Of a stretch of 39,356 bases of DNA, positions 1-8,107 are shown one piece after another. The notes beneath the pieces were generated by a model. That model worked only from the letters and a program-made list of their open reading frames with translations. It was not told the origin of the DNA and ran no database searches. Positions within the stretch are counted from its first letter, which is position 1, and each line of letters begins with the position of its first letter. A program made the position numbers and the translations under genes. Origin of the DNA: JAWKTT01 sp041398965 (GTDB lineage: Bacteria; Planctomycetota; Planctomycetia; Planctomycetales; Planctomycetaceae); assembly GCA_041398965.1 (NCBI GenBank), contig JAWKTT010000038.1:1-39356 (forward strand), read 5' to 3'.

Positions 1-803
1 GCGACATGCGAGTGTTGCGTCGCCGCGAGCGATCGAGCGACGGCAACGAGTTCTGCATCTGTCACTTCGGTCTGATCGCAGCAGAGCATGCGGGCCAGTC
101 GTTGGAACGCGGCGTCACGGGTGGCGGGTCGACCATCGGCAGTATCACGTTCGTCCGGTCGCTCGGGGAGTTCCCCGGTGATGAGGTACACGTCTCGTGA
201 AGTTGCAAAGAGTTCGGCAGCGAGCGGCACCTGTTCTCCGTTCCACATGACCTTCCGCGAGAGGGCACAGATCGGGGTCCGTTTGACTCCCGTGTACAAC
301 AGCTCGCCCGAGCGGAGTCGTTCTCCATCGGTTCGACCTTGTGGCTGAGGGAGACCGTATTCGATGGGGATGATGTCACATGTGGTCGAGCCGACATCAA
401 TCAGCACGGTGCATCCCGAGGGGGCCAATCGACCGGCCCACGTTGACAGTGCGTGCCAGTTGCTGGCTGCCGTGAGGGACCAGAACTCTTTCGCGTCGTC
501 AGGGTCGACGAATTCGCCGACCGTCTGCCAGAAGCGAATTCGTCGTCCCGAGGCACTCGCCACCAGAGCGTCGACAATCGTCGTGACGCCCTCTGATTTG
601 GTAGCAAAGCAGTCTGCCAGTTCCGCCGTCATGGTGGCTGCAATGACGGGAGCATTGGGGAACGTGGAGAGCACCTCTTTGAGAACCGGGACCAATTGGT
701 CCGGCTGCTTCCAGATGGCGAACTCGCGCGAGACCGAACAACCGAGACCATCCGACGCCTTGATGTTGGCACCGCCGATATCGAGACCAAGGGGATTAGA
801 CAC
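1..803 (-). CDS. H4MPT-linked C1 transfer pathway protein, MfnF-like (3' end outside window)
   Basis: Reading the minus strand from a GTG at 803 gives an open frame that runs off the left edge, about 267 residues without a stop. It opens with LGLDIGGANIKASDG, the phosphate-1 loop of the ASKHA/hydantoinase-like fold, and has a second nucleotide-binding loop, VLIDVGSTTCDIIPIEYG, near residue 130. This matches the hydantoinase/oxoprolinase-related proteins linked to tetrahydromethanopterin/methanofuran C1 metabolism; archaeal MfnF condenses cofactor precursors. Planctomycetes are known to carry this C1 pathway. An ATG at 810 is out of frame and stops after four codons, so GTG 803 is chosen. It follows the giant membrane-protein gene on the same strand after 53 bp, so the two may be co-transcribed. 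The family call is confident; the exact reaction in this organism is inferred. Confidence 0.8.
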   Translation of the reverse strand, partial: MSNPLGLDIGGANIKASDGLGCSVSREFAIWKQPDQLVPVLKEVLSTFPNAPVIAATMTAELADCFATKSEGVTTIVDALVASASGRRIRFWQTVGEFVDPDDAKEFWSLTAASNWHALSTWAGRLAPSGCTVLIDVGSTTCDIIPIEYGLPQPQGRTDGERLRSGELLYTGVKRTPICALSRKVMWNGEQVPLAAELFATSRDVYLITGELPERPDERDTADGRPATRDAAFQRLARMLCCDQTEVTDAELVAVARSLAATQHSHV

Positions 804-856
804 TTAACATCGACTTCGCAAACTCAGGTGACAGAACGGGGATCAAATCGCGGGCA

Positions 857-3800
857 TTACGGGGTAAAACTGGGGGCGCTTTGCTTCTGCTTCGAGAGGC
901 GTTCGCGGTAGGCTCGTTCCTGGGCACGATACTCGGCTGGGGTCTCGCGGCGGGTGTCTCCTGAAGTCCGGGCGGCTGTACGGTCCCGGTCTCCCGCCTC
1001 GTCGGTCCCACCAGCGGATCCATACTCAATCCCTCGAAGTGTTTCTTCAAATTGACGACGACGATCGAGCGCTTCCGGAGAGGCATCTTCGCCGGTGTCG
1101 CCAAGCCGCTGATTGAGACGTTCAGCAAATCGTCGCAGGTCATCATCCGTCACGCCGAGTCGACGCTTGAGATCGTCGTCCACTTCGCCTCGTTGCAATT
1201 GATCCTGCAACTCCTTCAGCGCCAGGTTGGCCGCCCTGCGTTGGTCTTCCAAGTTGACGTCTTGAGGTTTGGTGACAGTGGCCGGCTCGTCAGGTCGACC
1301 AGCGGGGCCGTGATCCTCTCCGGCAGTTCCACCAGTTGGGGGACCAGACCCTGTCGCCGAGGTCGCTGCTTGACCGCGAGGCCCATTGCTGGAACTCCCC
1401 GTCGACTTTGATCCCCCGGTTCCGGGAGTCGAACCATCCCCTTCACCCATGCCCCCTTCTCCCATCCCTTCACCGCCCCCTTCACTCGGTCCCATATTGG
1501 AAGGTTGACCCATCGGCGACCCTTCCATTGGGCCCTGTCCCATTGGACTCTGACCCTTCGGACCTTGACCCATGGGTTGACTCGATGGCTTCTGTCCCGA
1601 CGAAGTTTCGCCTTCGGATGGTTCGCCCTTCGGGTTGCCCCCCTTGGGACCTCCACCCATCGGCGGACCACCAGCTCCACCCATTTCGGGTTCAGTCGAC
1701 TCCATCGGCGAACCCTCGGACATCCCATCCGCTGACATCGGCTCGCCCGATGAGGGCTTTGGCTTCGATCCGTTCGGCTGAGTTTTTGAGTCCCCAGGTT
1801 CCATCGGCTTTTCGCCACCAGATGCCGAAGAATCGGTCGGCTTCGTCCCCATCGGAGGCTGCGAAACGGTCCCTTCCGGCGATGTCCCTTCAGTCGGCTT
1901 GGGATCGTTGGAACCTTCACCCCCCGACATCGGCTGAGTTCTGGACGGATCGCTCCCCATCGGCTTCGATCCCATGGGGGATGGAGTCATCGGCTCACCC
2001 CCACTCGGTGAGCCAGACATTGGCGAACCAGACATTGGTTTCGTCCCCTCGGACCCGCCAGACATTGGGTCACCCGCCTTCGAACTGCCGTTCATCGGGG
2101 TTCCGTTCGTGGGGTCTCCGTTCATGGGGTTGCCCGTTTGGGGACGACTGGAGTTGGGAGGACTGTTTCCGTCAGGATTGGAATCGCCCATGGTCGACGG
2201 TTTGTCGCCAGTCGCAGGGGGTTTCGATCCCGTCTCGGAACTTCCCGAGTTTTCAGGCATCGGCGAGCCACCCGTCGACGGGTCAGCCCCTTCGGGAGGC
2301 ATCCCCGAGGGATTGTTCTGCCCACCCCCCATGGGCTTCGCTCCGTTGGGAGAAGTTCCCTCAGGTTTGTTCCCATTCGGTTGAGTCCCCTGAGGGGGCA
2401 TCCCATTCGGTGATGAACCGTTCGGCTGCGAATTACGAGGTTGTGAGCCACCAGGAGATGTGCTGTCTGATGGCGAGGTCCCTTCGCCCATGTTCGATGG
2501 CTTCGAGTCGTTGTTCCCCATCGGTGAATTCGGGTCTGATGGTTTGCGGTCCGGTGATTCAGACCCCGGACGACCCGACGGCTTGTCGCCGGTGTTGGTG
2601 GGGTCCATCGGAGATGGCTGACCAGTAGACATCGGAGCCGGAGGCATTGGGGTCGAGCCGGGGGGCATGCCGGTTGGATTCGACGAATTGTTGCCGTTCA
2701 TGGGTGCCCCCTTGTCCGGCTGTGAACCCTTGTCTGGCTGGGTCCCTTGAGGAGCTTCGGGCTTCATTGGGGTGCCATCCGGCGAGTTGCCGTCGGCAGA
2801 GGTGCCGGTTTGCTCGGGCTTGGACATGGGGGAACCATCGGCTGGCATCGGCGAGCCGTCCGCGGGCATCGGTTTTGTGCTGTTGTCGTTGGTGTTTTGC
2901 GGGGTATCCCCGGTTCCCATCGGTTTTCCCGATTCGGGTTTCGGTGACATCGGCGCCCCTTCGGAGCCATCGTTGCGAGGGGTTTCCGTCGGCGATGGTT
3001 TTGGCGATGTCCCTTGTTGACCGTCAGCCGGTGACTTCGGGTTGGCTCCGTTCGACTCCGGAGATTTTCCCGACTGTTGCTCATCTTTCTTCATCCGTTC
3101 GATCAACTCGCGCAGAATCTGATCGTCCGACGCCCTATCCTTCGGGCGACCCTGCTGATTCGGATTCGCCGAGTCTCCCGGCTTCGACGTGTTGCCGGAC
3201 TGTGGTGTTTTCGACCCCTGCATCGGGTCTTGTCCAGAAGACGTCCCCCCCTCATTCGACCCGGTTTTCGGCTGAGCGTCGGGAGGGATCCCCTGTTCTG
3301 GCTTCCCCTGCTCCGGTTTCCCAGTTTCGGACTGGCCCTGACCATCGGGAGTCGAGTTGGGGTTTGTCTGCGACGGATTGGTCTCAGACGGATTCATCCC
3401 CGACGGTTTCGTCGCCCCTTCGGTCCCCGGCTGCGGAGGCTGAGAGCGTCCCATGTTGGCGTCGCCCGTATTCTCGGTGCCGGGATTACCAGGAGACGAT
3501 TCGTTTGGCTGTCCCTGATTGGGCTGAGTGTTGTCGGGTCGAGGGTCGTTTTCGTTCCCATTCTCGGTGTTGGGAGACTTTGGTTTCCCAGTCCCATCGC
3601 TCGTTTGAGGCTCCATGGGTTCAGTCCCGGTGGAGCCTTCGGGCTGTGTGTTCCGGTCACCGTCTGGTTCTCCCTCTTGAGGTTCGTCAACCCGCATCGG
3701 GTCTTCCTGTTGAGGGTCGTTCATCTCTTGTTGACGGGCCGCTTCTAAGTCTTTCTCGGCCTGTTTTTGTTGCTCTTCCTGTTGCTTCTGAGCCTCCGCA

Positions 3801-5431
3801 GGATCGACGGCAGCAATGATGTCGATGTGTTGGCGGGGGGTCAGCGTCTGATTCCGTGCCCGGCCCGAGAAGGGGACAAAGTTGTCTCGGGCGACCAACC
3901 AGTAAGCGACTCGATCTCCCGGATTGAGTAACAGGGGTCCAAGCATCAGTCGATACGTTCCATCGACCGCCGCTTGCGGAGGAGGAGCCTTGTACAAACG
4001 CTCTGGAACTGGTTGCGGTCGTCCGTTGATCTCCATCCAGAGCTCGACCGCTTCTAACTGAAAGTCGGGATCGCGAGCCGTAAAGGCAATGGGAACCGTC
4101 CCATTCGCGGGGGCGGAAATCTCCGCTTCAGGATGATGGATTGCCACGCGAGGGGGAAGATCGGGACGAATTCGGACCGGATGCATGATCGGGTTCGGAT
4201 CGCTGTCGTTCCGGTCATCCCGAAGTTGAATTCGATAGAACTGCGGCGACGAACCATCGTTCCGGAAGGCGAGCCGGATCGTGGCCGACAGCTTCGTCCC
4301 GTCGACGACCTGCATCGGAAACTCTTCTGCCTGTTGCGTCGTCGCTTCGGTGTCGGAATAGAGCACAGTCGCCTTGACGACTGGCCGGCTGGCGGTCGCG
4401 TGAATCGTTACTTCGGTCCCTTCCCAGGCATCGATCGTCCCCCCTTCCTGCACTCGATCTTCAAACCCCATGTAGGCCGGATAACGATAATTGAGCCGTT
4501 CAACGGTGGCTGTCGGGGGCTGAGTGACCGAAATGGTGTACTCGGACGACTGAGCATCTCCCGCAACAATCCGGTAGCGGACATCCTGCATGAGCCCTTC
4601 GCCCCGGACGCCAGTCAGCATCGTCCGAAACCGCATCGAGCCCTCCCCCGACGGACGCATGGCTTGTGGTTCATCCACAAAACGTCGATCGACCGTGGTG
4701 TACAGCAGTGTCACCTCTTCGGGTCGCTGTCCCGCCAGGTCGACCGTCACTTCGACCTGCTGTCGGGCCAGGACCCGGTCATCTCCCGGAGAAACCTTCT
4801 CGATACTGGTTCGGGTTGCAACCGCCACGTCAGCCGTGGGCAACAACGCTCTCCAGAGTGACGCAACGACATCTTTCGGGGTGAAGATTGTGTAAGCCGC
4901 CATGATGACAACGAGCGCCAACAGCCCGTAAGCCGCTCGCAATAGCGTGCGTCGGTCGACCGCATCATCAACATCGGTCTTGGCGAGTTCGCGGGCCGCA
5001 CGCTTCCCCATCGCGTTGAGAATCGACGGCGACACCGGTCGTCCTGCCTGCTGCAAATCCACCAGAGTCAACAGGTTACTCTTCAAACCAGGTTGCGAGC
5101 CTTCCAGTTCGTTCGCCGCATACAGGGCAGACACCTGTCGACGCCACGGCCCAATGACCCGTCGCCAACCCCAAACCCCCAGCCCCGCGAGCAGCCCCAT
5201 CAACATGACCACGCGAGTTGGATAACCGAAACCTCCGGGGATGACCCACTGATCGAAGACGACGAACACCAAAAGGTAAGCCGCCACCATCAGCAGCCCG
5301 ACCGCCGCAGCCGTCAACACATCGGTTGTACGGATGACCGCTTGCGTTCGATGCAGCTGGTAACTGACGAACTCCTCCGGCTCCAGATCCCTTCGTCCCT
5401 GGATCGGTCGACTCTCGATAGTGGTCGGCAT
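857..5431 (-). CDS. Giant DUF4175-like membrane protein with long low-complexity region
   Basis: About 1524 residues from the ATG at 5431, which has GGAG seven bases upstream. The frame stays open to a TTG at 5482, a weaker start. The N-terminus has two hydrophobic segments soon after residue 40 and a third near residue 165 (LLALVVIMAAYTIF). A beta-rich region of several hundred residues follows. Then come a Gln/Glu-rich coiled coil and some 800 residues made almost only of Pro, Gly, Ser, Asn, Thr and Met (repeated GSPM, KPMG, GTSP motifs). The C-terminus returns to a charged helical region (LEDQRRAANLALKELQDQL) before a basic tail. The layout resembles DUF4175-type planctomycete and proteobacterial membrane proteins, often found near MoxR/vWA genes, though none is in view. 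I infer a cell-envelope role. Function is unknown. Confidence 0.85.
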   Translation of the reverse strand: MPTTIESRPIQGRRDLEPEEFVSYQLHRTQAVIRTTDVLTAAAVGLLMVAAYLLVFVVFDQWVIPGGFGYPTRVVMLMGLLAGLGVWGWRRVIGPWRRQVSALYAANELEGSQPGLKSNLLTLVDLQQAGRPVSPSILNAMGKRAARELAKTDVDDAVDRRTLLRAAYGLLALVVIMAAYTIFTPKDVVASLWRALLPTADVAVATRTSIEKVSPGDDRVLARQQVEVTVDLAGQRPEEVTLLYTTVDRRFVDEPQAMRPSGEGSMRFRTMLTGVRGEGLMQDVRYRIVAGDAQSSEYTISVTQPPTATVERLNYRYPAYMGFEDRVQEGGTIDAWEGTEVTIHATASRPVVKATVLYSDTEATTQQAEEFPMQVVDGTKLSATIRLAFRNDGSSPQFYRIQLRDDRNDSDPNPIMHPVRIRPDLPPRVAIHHPEAEISAPANGTVPIAFTARDPDFQLEAVELWMEINGRPQPVPERLYKAPPPQAAVDGTYRLMLGPLLLNPGDRVAYWLVARDNFVPFSGRARNQTLTPRQHIDIIAAVDPAEAQKQQEEQQKQAEKDLEAARQQEMNDPQQEDPMRVDEPQEGEPDGDRNTQPEGSTGTEPMEPQTSDGTGKPKSPNTENGNENDPRPDNTQPNQGQPNESSPGNPGTENTGDANMGRSQPPQPGTEGATKPSGMNPSETNPSQTNPNSTPDGQGQSETGKPEQGKPEQGIPPDAQPKTGSNEGGTSSGQDPMQGSKTPQSGNTSKPGDSANPNQQGRPKDRASDDQILRELIERMKKDEQQSGKSPESNGANPKSPADGQQGTSPKPSPTETPRNDGSEGAPMSPKPESGKPMGTGDTPQNTNDNSTKPMPADGSPMPADGSPMSKPEQTGTSADGNSPDGTPMKPEAPQGTQPDKGSQPDKGAPMNGNNSSNPTGMPPGSTPMPPAPMSTGQPSPMDPTNTGDKPSGRPGSESPDRKPSDPNSPMGNNDSKPSNMGEGTSPSDSTSPGGSQPRNSQPNGSSPNGMPPQGTQPNGNKPEGTSPNGAKPMGGGQNNPSGMPPEGADPSTGGSPMPENSGSSETGSKPPATGDKPSTMGDSNPDGNSPPNSSRPQTGNPMNGDPTNGTPMNGSSKAGDPMSGGSEGTKPMSGSPMSGSPSGGEPMTPSPMGSKPMGSDPSRTQPMSGGEGSNDPKPTEGTSPEGTVSQPPMGTKPTDSSASGGEKPMEPGDSKTQPNGSKPKPSSGEPMSADGMSEGSPMESTEPEMGGAGGPPMGGGPKGGNPKGEPSEGETSSGQKPSSQPMGQGPKGQSPMGQGPMEGSPMGQPSNMGPSEGGGEGMGEGGMGEGDGSTPGTGGSKSTGSSSNGPRGQAATSATGSGPPTGGTAGEDHGPAGRPDEPATVTKPQDVNLEDQRRAANLALKELQDQLQRGEVDDDLKRRLGVTDDDLRRFAERLNQRLGDTGEDASPEALDRRRQFEETLRGIEYGSAGGTDEAGDRDRTAARTSGDTRRETPAEYRAQERAYRERLSKQKQSAPSFTP

Positions 5432-5804
5432 CAGCAGACTCCGAAAGATGACAGCGGGTAGAACACCGCCGTTTAGACGCAAAATCGCCCCACACCATTC
5501 TACTCGACGCGACGACCCAAGGGAATGTTCCTAAAAACTGAACCGATTTCACCCAAAGTAGGGATCAACCCGCACCTTGCCGATTCTAACGATCAGGCAA
5601 GCCTGCAAGCTGTTTCCATCGTCCCGAATGCCATGCTCTCCAGACATCTGACCCCCGGCTCGAAACCCTCCAACTTCACAGTCCCTTGAGATCATCCCCC
5701 CAACTCCGTAACGTCACTGCTGACGAAGTACCAACTTACCGACCTGCCACAACCAGCGACACCAGCAAACCGCTGACCCAATTCTGAATCCAAGAGAGCC
5801 CCTC
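5432..5804. other. Divergent intergenic region
   Basis: 373 bases separate the outward-facing starts of the giant membrane-protein gene (minus) and yacG (plus), so both promoters should lie here. I see no further gene, no clear operator and no terminator. Confidence 0.5.
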
Positions 5805-6008
5805 ATGATTCGGCTACAAACCTGTCCGATCTGTTCCAAAGAACTCAAGCCTCAGGATGCAACGGACTCTCCCCACTTCCCCTTTTGCGGAGTCCGCTGT
5901 AAACAGATCGACCTCATGCGCTGGTCCGATGGCAAATATGCCATCGTTGACCCCCTCTTCTCCACCCCCGAAGAAGTCCCCGAATCTTCTCCAGACGACG
6001 AACAGTAA
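5805..6008 (+). CDS. yacG: DNA gyrase inhibitor YacG-like zinc protein
   Basis: A 67-residue protein with the YacG zinc-binding pattern: C7-x2-C10 near the start, then C28 and C32 in HFPFCGVRCKQIDL, followed by the signature DLMRW-x-DGKY. YacG in Escherichia coli binds GyrB and inhibits DNA gyrase; family members are usually 60-70 residues, so this is full length. The Asp/Glu-rich tail (residues 55-67) is also typical. It stands alone, divergent from the giant membrane-protein gene, rather than next to coaE as in enterobacteria. The family call is confident; gyrase inhibition here is by homology only. Confidence 0.9.
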   Translation: MIRLQTCPICSKELKPQDATDSPHFPFCGVRCKQIDLMRWSDGKYAIVDPLFSTPEEVPESSPDDEQ

Positions 6009-6183
6009 CTGACCTGGTCTCGACCATTGGGGCCATGCTTCGACTCGACTCGACCCTGACTGGTCCTCTGAATCGAAACCAGTTCCACCGCTCACCCATC
6101 CCGTACACATCCACACAGTCGTCTAATTGAGCGGGACTGGAGTCCGAACAAATTGGCCGACGCCTGCTCGATCGTCGGACAGA

Positions 6184-6214
6184 ATCTGACCCACGTTCTC
6201 AACAGGCTGCCAAG
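6184..6214. repeat. Half copy of dispersed palindromic repeat
   Basis: The stretch reading GACCCACGTTCTCAACAGG and the next bases match one arm of the palindromic elements at 31234-31372 and 35058-35186. The partner arm is not found nearby, so this looks like a truncated copy. Confidence 0.5.
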
Positions 6215-6228
6215 ATGTCGACGCGTTT

Positions 6229-6620
6229 CTGTCTTGTTTCATACGATGACGCGCATCGAGTCCGGTGCAGTCGCCAATTGGGGGTTGCTCATCTGTTCAC
6301 CGCGAACAAGTTTGGCAGGTGACGTGGCGATGTTCACGAAACAGCAGGGGCAACGCCCCGGAACATTGTCTAGCCCAGTCCAGCGGACTGGGGAATCGGC
6401 CCAAGTTTGTCTGTCGAGGGCTGAAGGCCCGGCCCGTTGACAAGATTCTGGGGCCACTGGCCGGGCCTTCAGCCCTCTCGTGTGAACTCCTGCCTTCAGT
6501 CCTAGGCCGATGGCCTAGGCTAGACAATCTGCTGGGCCGTTGGCCCGACCGTGACCCTGACTGCACAAATGAACCAACCCCAATTGGCGACTGCACCCCA
6601 TCGAGTCTGAAACAAGACAG
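6229..6620. repeat. 392-bp imperfect palindrome with nested hairpins
   Basis: Outer 13-base arms CTGTCTTGTTTCA (6229-6241) and its complement (6608-6620) flank a second perfect 20-base pair, GGTGCAGTCGCCAATTGGGG at 6264-6283 and its complement at 6578-6597. Further in, both sides carry related ATTGTCTAGCC blocks, and the centre holds a hairpin around GGGCTGAAGGCCCGGCC. No credible protein is encoded on either strand. It resembles a miniature inverted-repeat element or an old inverted duplication. It fills the 666-base gap between yacG and the next minus-strand gene. Confidence 0.65.
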
Positions 6621-6674
6621 CGAGCAGGATGTTCGGGACCGGAGTTCGGTGAAGCTCTTTCCCCGGACAGGTTG

Positions 6675-8042
6675 CTATTTCTTCGGCGGGCAGATGAATG
6701 CAAGCATCGCGTTGATCGTGCTTTCCTGTTCGATTGGGAGGAGGTCTGCTTTCTCCAAGGCACCACTGCGATTGAACTTGGTAACGAGCGCCTTGGAATC
6801 AGACAGGGATCGTTTGAATGTCCATTCTCCGGTGAGGCCGGCATCGAGCGTTCCTTGATGAAGAATCATCGCAGCCACCATATTTCGCTGTTTTGCATCG
6901 GCAGCATGTTGGTAGTCGGCATCTTTGTATGTCGACGTTTTCCCATCTTGACCGGGCCAGCAGCCCCAGAAAGTCTGGCATTCTTTGTAGACCTCCTTGG
7001 GATCGAGCGATGGCTTGGCGGCCATCATCTTCTGCCAGCGCGCTGCGACAAGACTCTCGGTCATTTTGCGGATGCCATCGTGCCAATTCTTCGCGATGCC
7101 CGGGGTGAAGACTCCCCCCTTCATTTCTTGAACGCCCATAAAAAAGCTGTAGGGATGGTTCATTGCCAACACCGCTGTCTTCGCCCCCTCCTTAATACCA
7201 CACACTAACTGCGGGTCTTCGACGTTCCATTGATTGGCCTTCTGGAGACTCGCACAGAAGCCCTTCTTATAGCTTGTGAAGAATCGTTTGCGTGGGCTAC
7301 TGCCATACACGACGATCGGAATGGTGTATCCCTCCTTATCCGGCAATCCGATCAGTAAGTCGACCTGTGCTGTTTGATAGGTGACGAAATCATTAATCGG
7401 CATGCCGCCATTTTTGGCCGAACCTTCGTCATCTAGTGCGCCGACAGGTACTGCATCCATAACCGCTTCGTACAGTTCCACGTCCTTTTGGGGAACACCG
7501 TTAGCAACGAGCAATTCTTCCCAGCGTTTTGGCACAGGGTCTTTAAGATAGTCCCGATCGGTTTCCAGCAGGCGAATCGGTGGGTAGTGAAAGAACTGCA
7601 CAGACCGCTGATTAATCATCGCTAAACCGTGTGGCATGAAGAATCGCCAGTTCTTAAGGCCACGCGGATCCCAATGATTCTTCGGCGGCTTTTTTCCAGC
7701 CTCCTTAGCTTTGTTTGCCCGCGCTTTGTCTTCCGCCTGAATCTCTTCGATTCTCTTAAGTGCGGCACGACCATGATCGAGGAAGATCGGCAGTCGCTCC
7801 GCATATCCTTCTAAACTCTTGGGGCCGGTGAGTTGAAGTGAGTAAACCCCCTTCTTAACCACAACCTTCGCAGAAGCAGCCTTCTTTGCGGTAAAGCCAT
7901 CATTGACAAGTGTTTTGCGAAACCAATGCAGAATCGTGGCTGTGAGCGTCTCTTTGCTCCCCGTGATGTTGGGCCATGAGTACAGCTGAATGAGTTCTTC
8001 TTTTGTTCCGAGTTCAATGGTGACTGAAGTCGCGGTAGCCAT
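6675..8042 (-). CDS. Unrecognised 455-aa protein, partner of the metallo-beta-lactamase gene
   Basis: I do not recognise a family. The 455-residue protein has no signal peptide or membrane segment, so it is probably cytoplasmic. Visible features are an Ala/Lys-rich segment at about residues 95-125 (RIEEIQAEDKARANKAKEAG), aromatic-rich patches (NWRFFMPHGLAM, VQFFHYPPIRLL), and a hydrophobic strand followed by VYGSSPRKRFFTSYKKG. A region VLAMNHPYSFFMG follows, then several well-spaced Trp residues near QTFWGCWPGQDGKT. The gene lies 65 bp downstream of the ComEC-like gene on the same strand, and the two probably form an operon. A UDG-like reading of the NHPYSFF patch was considered but is not supported. 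Coding is credible from length and amino-acid composition. Confidence 0.75.
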   Translation of the reverse strand: MATATSVTIELGTKEELIQLYSWPNITGSKETLTATILHWFRKTLVNDGFTAKKAASAKVVVKKGVYSLQLTGPKSLEGYAERLPIFLDHGRAALKRIEEIQAEDKARANKAKEAGKKPPKNHWDPRGLKNWRFFMPHGLAMINQRSVQFFHYPPIRLLETDRDYLKDPVPKRWEELLVANGVPQKDVELYEAVMDAVPVGALDDEGSAKNGGMPINDFVTYQTAQVDLLIGLPDKEGYTIPIVVYGSSPRKRFFTSYKKGFCASLQKANQWNVEDPQLVCGIKEGAKTAVLAMNHPYSFFMGVQEMKGGVFTPGIAKNWHDGIRKMTESLVAARWQKMMAAKPSLDPKEVYKECQTFWGCWPGQDGKTSTYKDADYQHAADAKQRNMVAAMILHQGTLDAGLTGEWTFKRSLSDSKALVTKFNRSGALEKADLLPIEQESTINAMLAFICPPKK

Positions 8043-8107
8043 GAGGTAAATCCTAATTGGAAGTTGTACGGATTCAACGTGAATCGCCGAGCAAGCTCGC
8101 GTCGAAG

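Noticed and set aside
1336..2628. 430-aa plus-strand frame and similar ones opposite the giant membrane protein
   Set aside because: They result from the biased composition of the low-complexity region on the other strand.
7130..7260. Uracil-DNA-glycosylase motif in the 455-aa protein (NHPYSFF)
   Set aside because: The other UDG motifs are absent; a single short resemblance is not enough.
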